DNA of 64,000 nt from Aphelenchoides besseyi. Lineage: Eukaryota > Nematoda > Chromadorea > Rhabditida > Aphelenchoididae. This document shows, piece by piece, positions 1-12,100 of the stretch; position 1 is the first letter of the stretch; each line of letters begins with the position of its first letter. The position numbers and the translations under genes are program-made. Location of the stretch: assembly GCA_024699855.1 (NCBI GenBank), contig JAMPIQ010000002.1:8742001-8806000 (forward strand), given 5' to 3'. The notes under the pieces are model-generated. The model searched no databases. It had not been told where the DNA came from and saw only the letters and a program-made list of their open reading frames with translations.

Positions 1-2966
1 GCTTATAAGTCGGAAAGCCAAGTCTTCGTATTTGAGTTCATCCAAGAGCTCATTTGTCCTGACTAGTAGGTTTGTTATTTTCAGTTGAACGTCCACGAGA
101 ATTCCAATCATAAGCCGAAATGCATTCAACATTGATTTCGTGTCTTTACACTTACACCTGCATATCTGGTTGTGTTGAAGGAGTGAGACACAAACAAAGT
201 GATCAGAATTGATGGTCGTATTTTCATTGGCTACTGTAGGTGCACTATTTCATGGGGTTGTTTTTAATGTGCGCAGCAATGTGATGAGCGATCGGAAGTG
301 CGGTTGCTTGCGGGGGTCAACGTGTGACTCGAAAGAAGCCATGTGTTGAGTCATTGAATTGAGTGAAATGAGTCATTCGATCACTTGTCTTTTGATCGCA
401 ATTCGCTAACAATACGAGTCGTCATGCGCACTCGAAGAACGTCCGGTTTTTGTTTGATCTCACAGTAATCAAATGCGTCAGCGGAATCTCGACGACAAAT
501 CAATCTCCTGATTTGTTGAGTAATCTCCCGATTATTAGCAAACAGAATTTCAAAAACCTCTTGCGTCGATATCAATTTCAGAAACTTTAAGAGGTCAACC
601 GAAGTTTTGTATTCTTCTGAGCGCGTGAATCACGTATGATGCGGGGGACGTGAAGTCGCATTATGCGACGAGCCACCCACCCAAATTTCTGACGAATTTT
701 GCATTCCAATTCGCTGACGACAAAGACGCTCGTAAAGCTCATCATGACGACACGCGAACGTTTCACTCGAATATCCCTCGCCCTCTCCGAACTTTGTTGG
801 CCACGTTCAGAAGTTTTTTTGAAGAAAACGTCTCGACATGTGAAACAAAGTGTGACAACTGAGCTGAGCAATCCATTGAGTTCATGATTAATTACAGTTC
901 CATGAAGTTTCTCATGGAACATCTCGATGTTGTCATCCACCCACAGCAAGAACGTGACTTGAATTGTTTGTTCAATTTGCTCTCCAATTGCAAGCGAACT
1001 CATAAAACTTTAAAGTCATCGTAAACGCATTCCAAAGCCCCACGCCGATCTACGTCATCAGAAGTTTTTGCGAGTGAAAGCGAAAAGGAACGGCTTTTGT
1101 TTGGACACGTGAGTTCGAGCCTGTGTTTGAAACGTCAAACCGAGTTTTCGGAGTGTTCAATACTCAGCTAATGTTGTCGATCAATGGTTACCATATCCGA
1201 ACACTTACGCGGATTGGAATTCAATTCAAATGATCAGTATCTTCGACAAGGGCGCTTTTTTCCGACCCGTATTTTTGGGCTGCATTCCACGATGATGTTT
1301 TTCGTCGATGAATTCACTTCCACAAAACAGAATCCCTCGGAACTACTAGCAGCCAAAGGCGAGGATTTCTAATCCAAATCCACGATGTAGAAGAACGCAG
1401 AATCCCCCATTGCGCTGGTCCACCACTCTTTTTCGAGAAAAACTCATTGGTTTTTATGATGAGAATTAGCACAACCGAGCTGAGTCATCGCATCCGATTC
1501 AGCAGTTCATTTACGAGTTTCAAGCGAATTTGCTCGTGAACAACCTTGGAATCGGTTTGCACATTCAATTTTTGCACGTAAATTTTTGCGAATCATAAGA
1601 CCAAATGAAAACGCCGCAATGATCAGCGGAAATCGATAAAACGCCTTCGGCTGTCCGTCGTCTTCAAAGGTCGCTCTCAGCTGATTCAACAACGGCGATC
1701 AAAGTCCGCAGACTTCTTTCGTCGCGAACTATTTCGATTGTACTCTAAATGAGCATGTTCTCTCGAAATGTTTATTTTTGAATAGACAATATCATATTAT
1801 TCATAATTCAGAATATCACAGTTTTTTCATACAAAAATCGTAGAATACGAAAACAAAGCTCATTGTTTAGAGAGAGGAACAAAGTTACTAAAGGAAATGG
1901 AGCGAAAGGTCACCATGTGTTTTGATTTGTTGGAATTGAAAGCGGACGTTCGAAGAGATGAAGATTTTTACAGTGGAAATGAAGATGAGTGATTGAAAGA
2001 GCGGGAGAGTTGATAAGAAGGCCGATTTCGAGAGATGGAACAAAGTGGAATATTGATGAAAGATTTTAAGGACGCTTGAAAGCCGTACCTATGCTTTTGT
2101 TGTGTTTAGAGACAAATAAATTAGATTAGAATAACGTAGATTCTTCTGTACACTATATACAACACAAATATGTACACGAGAACGGTGGAGAAAGAGCTGT
2201 CTTCCTTGAGTATGTACAAGAATAAGCTGTGGTTGGTGTGAGGAGTTTCAAGATTGGTCATTCCATCCGAACAGTTGAGAATACTTTCAGAGAACTTTAT
2301 ATGTACAACCATTAAAAGTATCGAAAGAGCGAAAATATGTACAGTTTGGAATTGTGTTTAAAAATTTCTAGGTTTCTTTGCCGAGTTTCCCGTCTAAGCT
2401 CTCGAAATACGCCGTTGATTTTTGAGCAAAATTGAAGTTTTTGCGACGTAAATTCCAATACAAAAAGGAACCACGTGCTGCGAACAAAGCGGAGGTTCTT
2501 CATTGGAGTTTGTAGTCGAGAAGAGACATTGCGAGAGCAAAGCAAAAACTAACACGACCGTGATCATTGTTGGCGAGCGACAAGTTGAGCAAACAAACGC
2601 AATGGTCGTCACGTTTGTCGCAGAGAAATGAGGATCAGCATTTTACGACTGTCGCTTTCGCGAATTTGAATGAACGGCAACGTGAAACTCGGCTTTTGAT
2701 CGGACAGAAGATCGAGAGCAAATGAGCAATTAGAGACGTTGGGACTAAGTTTGCAAGACAGACGTATTAGAAATTTTCGAAGGAAAACGCGTTTGGATTG
2801 TGTATTTGTATTGAGCAACATGCATAAATAGAAAAAGAGTCTGAGCAATGAAATCTAACAAAAATGGACGGATATGCGAACAGAAACGCACCGGCATATT
2901 GCCAAGCCATTTGCGACGTAAAAGGCCGAACATAAGAAAGACGTTAGCACACACACAATTAGTCTA
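1..2966. other. Gene-free left end and 3' flank of the PIM-like kinase gene
   Basis: No reading frame here carries a recognisable domain or a convincing exon with splice sites. The part next to the kinase stop codon (about 1750-2966) is AT-richer and is the natural place for its 3' UTR. A TTTATT at about 1770 reads AATAAA on the minus strand and could be a distant poly(A) signal. Open frames on both strands at 587-1003 overlap each other and look like chance. Confidence 0.4.
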
Positions 2967-5900
2967 TTAATAGCTACCAAGAATGAAACTTCCACCCGGC
3001 GGTGAACCGCTCATGTATCCATTAGATCCAGAACTGAAGCCCGAATCCACGGATGTTTTCGACTTCGTATTCTTGTTCGGTCGATGATGATGCGGTCGTT
3101 GGCCGTTGGAACGAGTGTGTGGAGGACGTCGACAGAAAACCCCATTGAAGCCAGCAATCGTGGCTGGATAGACCGCCGTTTGATTGGTCTTTCTGTAGAT
3201 TGGTTGTGTGATGTTCATGGAGCTGGTTGAGTAGAAACCGGTACAAAGTGGTGGTTTCTTAGATTCGGCATGTCGAGTGAGTGGACGATCGACGGCAATC
3301 GGTTGAATTGGTGCCGGTGTTTGAGTTGTGGTGTTCTTGGTCGATGAAGCTGGAGAAATTGCAGCAATCAACGCATTCTCGTCTTCATCATCCCAATACG
3401 GTTTGTCTTTGTCGTAAATGAGTGGCTGCTGTTTGCGAGTCTTTTCGCGAGTCGACAAACGTGGAAGCGGAATTGTTGGCGCACCTTCGAAAAGAACGGC
3501 CGAAGGCAGACTTGTATCACTTTTGGCGGTTTGAAAGTAAAAGCCCGGAGTCTTGGGTTGGTTCGGGCTTCGAAGTAAGTTGTCGTTTCCGTTCTGATCA
3601 TCGACCATTGCACCAATTGCCATTCTCCACCATAACGGCATGTCATCGTTGTTGTTTAGCATCGACAACTCCACTTGACTGCGTCGAGGGCTTCCGATCA
3701 TGTCGTGTGGTCGAAGGCCGAATTTAGCAGTTCGAGAGGTTTTGGCGCATTCGGTTTTGGAATTCATATCGCAAGCTAACGAATCGTCTAACTGCGTACG
3801 TTCATCGTCGACTGTTTCCACGTCGACTACCGTTTCGCTGTTATGACGACTTGTTTCGCTGCTTCCAACAACGTCAATTTCTTCGTCGGTCTCAGTTGTT
3901 TGGCTTTTCGGAACGACGACACTCGATGGACTCAACGATTGCTCACGCACGATTGTTGTAGCCGAAAGGTCCGATGTGACTACCGAAAGCGGTGTAACAG
4001 TCGGTAGTTGTTGTGGTGCTTGATGTCGAGATTTCTCTTGTTCCAAACGCAAAAGTTCGTCGGCATTCGGCGGTGAAGTGCTGTTGTTTTGAGCGATTTG
4101 CATCATTTCAAGGTCTTGTTCTTCGGGACGAGTTGCTTTGATTCCTTGAATTGGACGTCGACGCATCTGCAGGTCACGATTATTCAATGCGCGAATTCGA
4201 CCCTGAGTCCACTTGTGTTGCAAAACATCGGCGAGTGAGCAGCGTCTTCGTGGATCGACGGTCAGACAACGTTGAATCAGATCGCGACAATCCGAACTGA
4301 TATGCGTCTTCCAGTTGATATTCCCGGCACAGATTTCAGTGTCGTGATGAAAAGGAATATCACCAGCCATCATGTCTGAAACAAAAACAATAAGTTTTTG
4401 ATCGATTCCTGTTGCTTACCGTAAAGCAAGATGCCCAATGACCATACCGTTGCTTTCAGTCCGTCGTATCGTTGATGCAGAATCCATTCGGGAGGACTAT
4501 AGACTCGAGTACCTGAAAGTTGTATTGTTAGTTGAAGTATACGGTTGTTTCAAGGAAAAGCGCGCGAAAACCGCGATTCGAACGGATCGTTAAAGTGCGC
4601 GTCCGCTTTTCTTTTTGTTTCGGTTTTTTTCGCCGGGGACGATGCGTGGACTGACACAAAATAGCACCAAACGTCGCCGCGCATTACTTCCTTGGCAGCG
4701 GTCCAACGAGTCTTTCGTTTGCGCCAAAAAGAAACGACAGAAAGAAGTGAACGCAAAAAACTGTAGGAAGGAACACCCAAATAGCGAAGGGGAGAGGCGA
4801 CATCGTCTCCTTACATTTCATAAACGCATTGAGCGCCGATACGATCAAAAAAAATCATCAAAATAAAAAAGCGATACAAGAATTCCACGCCAATTTCGGC
4901 GCGCTTTTTAACCGCCGCTTCATCGTGAGCGGCCTTCGGCGTGACAATCAGCTTCGAGAAAAAGAAACTTTTTATTTCCTACGGTCAATAAAGCTTGTAA
5001 ATTTTTTGCGTTTCTGTTGATTATCGCGGCGAATAAGCCGAAATTGATGCGTTCGGGAATTCGCCTGTCCTCTCGACTTTTACATAAAACAAAAGGACCG
5101 GCGAAACCGCAAAAGCCCACGGGCTTTCGCAACGCAAAAGCTGAGCGAATTTTCTGCGAGCGCTCTTCAGCCCAACAGCTGCGCCTTTTCTGGCGCTTCA
5201 TTTTGATTCGTTTTTGTCACTCGGACTCAACCACTTTGGCCATAAAGCTAACGGTCAGAAGGACGTTTTTGAATAAAATCGCAAAACAGCCGTCTTCCCG
5301 CCAGCAGCCAAACTTATCAGCTGTCGCTGGCACCCTCAATCAACCGAAAAAACATCCCGCTTATATCTGCCGTTGGGATCATGAGCTGCGGAATTTTCGG
5401 ACTTGAAGAGAACCCGTTTCAAGAAATCAGACACGTGATTTTCGCTTTCAAACAGCCGACAAAAAAGCTTTCAAAATATAGAACCCACCCTCGAAGTCAG
5501 TGTAGTCGCCTTTGCGCATGAAAGCTCCCGAACCGAAGTCGACGAGTTTGACGTTGCCATTGCTGATGTCGAGAATCAGATTCTCGTCCTTGATGTCCCG
5601 ATGTACGACGCCCAAATTCGCGCATGCAATCGCGGTTTCGGCAATCTGACGAAAGAGCGAACGAGCAAGAGTTTCTTCGAGTGGTCCACGATCAGAAATA
5701 AAATCAAACAGATCGCAAAACGGAGTTGGACGTTCCATAACCACGAAATAGCCGTCTTGTCGTTCGTACCAATCGATTGTGCGAATGACTCCCGAAACGT
5801 TTTTACATGCTTCCAACAGCGCAATTTCGAGTGGAACATTTCGACCGTTGATTGTTGACCATTCGGTTACATTGCGTCTCGCAACGTATTTAACTGCAAC

Positions 5901-6142
5901 ACTCAACTGATCCTCGACGCGATAGCCAGCATAAACGACGCCTGAAACAAAAAGACGTGAAAACGTTTTAACGTTCTTCATTCGCTTACCGAAACCACCG
6001 CGACCAATCTCCGGACCGAGTTTGTATTTGCGTTTGAAGTGATAAAGTTCGTGAATATCCGAACCGTTCACCGTCATTGTGAAAGCGGCGTTTGGAACGT
6101 CAATTTGATAGTGGTGGCCCTTTGGGTTACAATTCGCGTCCA
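2967..6142 (-). CDS. prk: PIM-family serine/threonine protein kinase with long C-terminal tail (5' exon missing)
   Basis: Exons: 6142-5990, 5941-5489, 4512-4420, 4375-2967, about 700 residues. All kinase motifs are visible: glycine loop GRGGFGGVVYAG, lysine in [19 protein letters not shown] and VWSLGILLY. The hinge reads [13 protein letters not shown] and the activation segment ends TRVYSPPEW; both are PIM hallmarks. PIM kinases are constitutively active cytoplasmic/nuclear kinases promoting growth and survival; C. elegans relatives are prk-1 and prk-2. About 410 residues rich in Ser/Thr/Pro follow the kinase domain; vertebrate PIMs lack such a tail. The frame upstream of 6142 has no ATG and a GAATTCAG acceptor sits there, so the start codon lies in an unidentified exon farther upstream; the internal Met in AFTMTV is an alternative. 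The intron 5488-4513 is about 976 nt, far longer than others here. Confidence 0.93.
4513..5488 (-). other. Long intron inside the PIM-like kinase domain
   Basis: It separates the exon ending DFEG from the exon starting TRVYSPPEW. Donor GTGGGT, acceptor TTTCAG in a phase that restores the conserved sequence. Most introns in the window are 40-50 nt, so this one is exceptional. Its bases look richer in CG and poly-A/poly-T runs than neighbouring exons, and chance open frames occur on both strands. I see no nested gene. Confidence 0.8.
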
Positions 6143-9100
6143 CTGAATTCAACGCACGCAAACGTTAGTGCGTACGAAGTGTTTCGCCGTCTAAAAGTTC
6201 AAAAGTGAGGAGATTCGAAGTCGATGGAATCGCCTTCCACAGAATCACGAGTTCCAACATTGCGCACGCGAAACAAAAAAACGCAGAAAGAGCAACGGAA
6301 AAAATGCACGTGACGTCGTTGTGAAAAACGCGAACCGCAAAACGCCTTTGCGAGCACTGAAAAACGTGGAACAGCGAGTGCGAAATGGAAATTTTAGCGT
6401 TTTTATCAGACATTGAGCGGCCAAATGCGAAGTAAAAGACGCAACGGCCAAAAGTCCTTTCGAGCCACTAGCAGTCATTCGAGTTGCTAGTGTGCGAGGT
6501 CCCAAATAGCGAGTGGAGTCGAGCCATAAGAGTGGCGGCAAGCTAGCGGGAAAAGGTCCCTCCGGTTTCAAGACTAAAGATAGAGAACCACTGAAAAAGC
6601 CACGTGACACTCTTGCCTGCGGCAAAAAACAAAACCGCACGATTCGAAACGGTTATCGTTGTTAAGCTGCGAGTATGACAAAAAAGCGAACAAAAAGAAG
6701 CGAACATTGGGCGTCGTTGTTGCGAATGAGAAGACGAAAGCCCCGGAAGTTGACGGCAAAAAACCCACGTGACAAGCGTCCTTCAAGCCTCGAGCAAAAA
6801 ACTCTTGCCGTCCCACGTTTTACATCAACGCATGTCCATTGGTCACGTGTCGCGGCTTGATTACCAAACAAACGAAGCGAATCGCATGAAAAACAAACCG
6901 CAATTTCGGCGAACATAACAAAAATGGTCACTACCGAGTTCGCGGCTCGTGACGAGATCGTTTAGCTAATTGGCGGGTTCACGTTTTGGCAATAGTCTAA
7001 CGAGCACTCGCAGCGCGTGGTCATTTGGCGTGTAAGGTTGGCGCCCAATCTGCCGATCGTTTCTCACGTCTTCAAAATCGACGGTCTTTGAGGTGAACGG
7101 TCAGCAAGCGCGCGAAACCCACCGTGGAATCAAATCGCATGTTGTTTCGAAATCGCTGCCGTCGAGAAAAATTCCGCAGAAACGCGCGCAAGAAATGGTC
7201 TTCACCGCCAATCGCCGATTTTTGTCGAAACAATCGCGTTACGCGCACTACCACTCGCGAATTCCAATAGCAAAAGTAACCCATTGACCTTGCAGTTCAA
7301 ATCGAAAAGCTTGATCAGCGGCCGAACAAAAGTTGATGATTCAAAGGCATTCCGGCGTATTTCCAACTTCGAGATTAGGAAAGATATACGAGGACCGGGC
7401 AAGATATGGAAGAGTGTGGCCGTGGATGACCGAACGAGGAGTTCGTGAATGACGTGAAAAGACAAACTAGTGCATTTGCCAAAAATTAATCGACACAAAC
7501 CGATCGCAATAAAACTCACCAAAAATGACGACCGAGCGCTGCGAATGAACGAAGGGAATCGAGTCTCCCAGTCTCCGCCTTTCGAGCTGACGCACAAGAA
7601 AACGCGAACGATGAAAACGGCGATGTGTTTGGGGGCGTGGTTTTCTTTTTCAATTGCGAAGAGAAGACGAGCGAAAGACTGCGAAAAGCGTTTCGCTCGC
7701 AAGTCGGACATCAGCGCTCGCGATTTCGAAATCGCGAGTTTTGAAATCGCGAGAATTCTCATCCTCTCCAGCGATTTAAATATCAATCGAAGGCGGAAAC
7801 AGAAGTTGTTTTCGCTGAAGACCGTCCTTCAGACCCGCTAAACCGTTTGATCGCCTTTGCGCTTTCGCTCACTCGAGCAACCTTTGGGACGGATTGTTGT
7901 CACTCATTTGCATAATAGCTCCGAAGAGGCGTGAGATTGACGGGATTAAACGACACTAGTGATCTTGCGCCCCGATGTTCTGCGAAAAGCAGTTCGAAAA
8001 TAATATTAAAGCCGCGGTTTCGGCGAATTGCACATGCACGTGTGTCTCGACTTGTTGTCGAGCGATCGGAAGTACAAGTCGGCGAAAATAGCGACCATTG
8101 AAAAACAAAAAGATTACCTCTAGCCGGAACTAAACACCGAAAATAATGAACTTCGACGAATCAGAACGATCGGCGGATTGCGGAAGGAAAATCGTAGGAG
8201 CCGGAAAGCCATCTATTGAATTGGACGGAAGCCTCGAAGAAGAGCGGACATCAAATTCGACAGCAAAAGAAATCGGCAGCGAACGGCCGGTGCTGATAAA
8301 CGAGAGGGCGGCACATTGAAAAGACGCCGTTTCTCATGAGTTTTTTAGTGAAAACAGAAGACCCCCGTTCGATTAAGTGGGGCCATGAATCGCAACGCCC
8401 AATTCAAGTGATGATAAGCGGTGACAAATAGCAGAAAACACGCAACTACGCGCCAAACTGTCGCACAAACTTCGCTCTTCTACCCAATTAACCAATTGAT
8501 CAACCGACGAGCTTCAACTCACGTGTCACACAAACTTCGAAGCATCGGAATGCGCGCTGAGAAAACAACAACAACAACCGTAGTTCGCGCACCACACATG
8601 AAACATGTGACTCGTCTGGGGGTCGCCGCAGTTAAACGGAAGGAACTCGACCGAAAAAACACCTGATGATTGAGCGCATTTCAATTAGGCGGTCGAGATC
8701 AATGTTGGGTTAACTGACAAGTTCACATCGACACTAACGGTTGCAAATTTCACGCTCGTAAACTGATTGCTCACAGAACTCGAAGTCTTCTCGATCATTT
8801 CCTTATCAGTTGGTCCAAAAAATGCCAATCAAAAGTGCACAGTAACAGCAAGAAAAGATAAATCGAAGGGCCAAGGATCGTGAATCCAATTCCCTTGCAG
8901 ATAATTTATTGCAGAAACGGTTCGAAGCCAATCGTTCAACTCGACGGGTCGTCTTTTTTAATCGAATCGTTTGGCCAATTTGAAAGGTTCTTTTTATTGC
9001 TAGCAGTTGGACGTGTGCATCTTCTACTGTGAATTATGATCTTCACTTTCCATGCATACCAGTGAGTTGGATTTTGCAAGTCCATGGAATGCGACTTGCA

Positions 9101-12100
9101 AACCGCTCTGTGATCCGATGAGTAAAAAAATGCAAACGCCAAAATCTCGGCAGTCGACGCATTCTCATCATCAGATTACGAGGACGTCGAACCAAAAACG
9201 CGGGTATTCTCCCTCTCTCTCTGCAACGCCGGTACACAAATTGATCGACGCAGCTGATTTGAAGGTGGTTGTTGCGTATGGAAAAGAAGGGGGCTTTGTT
9301 GGTTCGGACGCATCACTTCTTACATTAAACCACGTCGATTGTAAAGCGCTGCAATTCGCTTGTGGCACGAGCCCGATCGACAAATGAGCTTGAGGACACA
9401 CAACTTCACGTCAAACTGCTGATCACGACTGAACAAACAAAAACGTGCTCAAAAGTCGAACCGTTGCGCGTGTATTTTGTAGGCCATTTGGCGCCAATCA
9501 CGAGTCTCAAGCAAACCGCTGGCCAAACGACGAACATCAGAAACAAATTTGCCAAATGCGATCAACCGCACCGGCCAAATGTCCGCCCACCATCACGTGT
9601 TTTACATAAATCGAGAATGTTTGCTCTAAGCGGCTCAATCGAAAAACAAAGCCAACGAAATCAGAGACCGTTTTATGAAGCGCAACAGTCGAGTCGCATG
9701 ATTCGCACAAAATCGGCCTAATCGAAACCCAATTCCGTTTCCCGTGCATCCCAAAACGCCCACGAATTTGATCCCCATAAGTACGGTAAAACAAACAAAT
9801 GGGTGCGAAATGAGCTGCTTACTCGAAAGAAAGTTGGCGAACTTCGAAATCAATTCGTGAGCTGCTCGCTTGATTTTATGACGTCGATTCCCTTCTGCAC
9901 AAACAAAACTTCCAATTCGCCTATCGTTAAGAGTCAATCATGTGATGAGTGTGCGGTTAAACGGAACTTTCAACACTCGATGCCACTGAATCCCTCCAAC
10001 ACGTGACTGCGATGAGCAAAAACGAAGCATCCGCACTATTGAATTACGCGAAGTTATTGCCATTCCGGAAGCTTGTACATTTGAACCACGAACCCTGCTG
10101 ACAAGTTGCAGTAACTCGTAGTGAAATGACCATAAGCTGCGCAAGCCAAAAGAACACTTTTTCTGATCACTTGACTTTGCGAACTGAATCAAGAGCGCCA
10201 AGAAAGAGAAAGCCCGCTGGTCATCGACGTCGCGGACATGTCGAAGTTTTTTGTTTCGATCGCCGCAAAAAATCCACGAATTTGGTGCGCCGTGAAGCGC
10301 ATTGTGCGGTTGTCGTCGTGCTGCGACGCAGTAGCTGATGTCCACCGTCTTTCACAATAAGATCCGACCGCTTCTGTTTGTTCAGCGGTTAGTTGCGCAC
10401 AAGACAGTTTTACATGTCCATCGCACCTCGTGATCCGTCCGTTGTTATCGCGAGCAGAACAAACCTGTGGCCCAAGCAAACCGCGGAAATAAGCGAAACG
10501 ACAATCGGAAGCTCCCGATCGACGCTCTCGCGCACCAAATTACCGCGTTTGTTTGCGCTTCTCACCTTTCGAACTGTTTCCGAATTTCAAGAAACAAAGT
10601 TCCGCATCGACCGTCCAACTTACTGGACCAAAACAAAGTATCGAATGGAAAAGCTGGTCACTCGAGAGGTTCAGCACACAATTTCGGGTCAGCACACTTC
10701 AGACATTAGATGGGAATAAACAATACACTCGTTGATAGACGAACGTATGAGTCAATCAAATTGAGGCGCAAAAATGACGTGAATTTGTTTACATTCAACG
10801 GCCTTCCCAGCACTTGCGAACATCCTGCTCATAAGCTCACAGATCCGTCAAATGATTTTTTAGTAAAACAAAAAACGCCTTACATTCTAACTTCGTATTT
10901 AGTCTTTTCACCATCCAACTAAAAATCAGATACTGGAGAAGTTAAATGACAAAAAGGGGAATCTTGAGTCCTGCCATTTACAACGATCTCAAGATGTTCA
11001 GCGAAATGTCAAATTTGCAGCGGTCATAAGGTTTCGAAACAAAAGTAGAAGGTCACATAAAACAGAGCTTAATTGCGAATTCAAATGCAAAAAGCGAGTA
11101 CCTACACAGTTAACGGATAGATCGAGAGTAAGTTATTAATTTTCATTTCGCCTGATGTAATGGTTGATTATTGCATTCACTTCGAAAACTTTTGATTGGA
11201 ATGCCTCGTCTGATAAGTGCAAAAACAGGACCACAGGGTTCGAGCTAAATGTTTTTTCTCGACAAATTTCGTACCCGATTTTCATCAACCGCGAAAAGTA
11301 AGGAAGTCGCGTAAACAAGTGAGTAGTTTGTTAGGCGGTAGCAAGATACACACGCGCGGTTCATTTTTAGAGGTTTCATGAACGAAACGATTTCAAAGTC
11401 CAAAGTGCTCACGCATGAAAGGAAACCCCAATAAGTGATTAGCGATGTTTAAGCTCAAAAGAATGACAAGTCAACGTTGCGCTCATTGAAACGAAACTTC
11501 TAGAAACTGCGATTCCTGTAGGCTGAAACCCTTCTTATCGTCCGATCACAATGCTTTTTCTTTCAATAATCCAAAACTGCTGATTTCAGAATTTCTTTTT
11601 CGGGAACCGCGAGTTCTTATCAGCCCAACAGAAGACGCTGTCAATTGTCCTTACTGGCGCCAAGTTTAAAGAGCCTACCGTTTATGTGATTGCAAAAAGA
11701 ACTGAAACTCTTTGTTGAACTTCCATCAAACTGTAACTTTGCGTCACATGACGTGAATTGTTTGTACTCGAACAGGTGGATATACCGCACAGAATTCGCA
11801 AACTACCGGAAACCTTGTGACGTCAAGGAGCATATTCGAGATCCAAATGAACATCTGTGCAATTATTTCAAACGAATCACTACGCAACAAAGTGCATTTG
11901 TCGACGACTCGAACTTGACGTTGGGAATTGACAACGAAGAATTTACGACCAACGGAGAGCAATAATTGTTTTCTACTCAAACGAATTTCGCTGACTCCGC
12001 AGTTCCGATCAATTGCTGCGCGCTGATAACAAAGTTGTTGAGGTTTCATTCGAACATAAACACAAAGTTTTCGGTTCTACTTCACCCCCAAAATAGAATC

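Noticed and set aside
7202..7786. 194-codon open frame on the minus strand
   Set aside because: It overlaps a 123-codon frame on the other strand, has no domain, and lies in CG-rich DNA where long chance frames are common.
8146..8319. 57-codon ATG frame with an acidic, protein-like composition
   Set aside because: No family, no splice partners, and no transcript evidence; considered as a missing kinase exon but it is on the opposite strand.
11690..11965. 91-codon frame with several cysteines
   Set aside because: It starts without an ATG, overlaps a minus-strand frame of similar size, and shows no domain or signal peptide.
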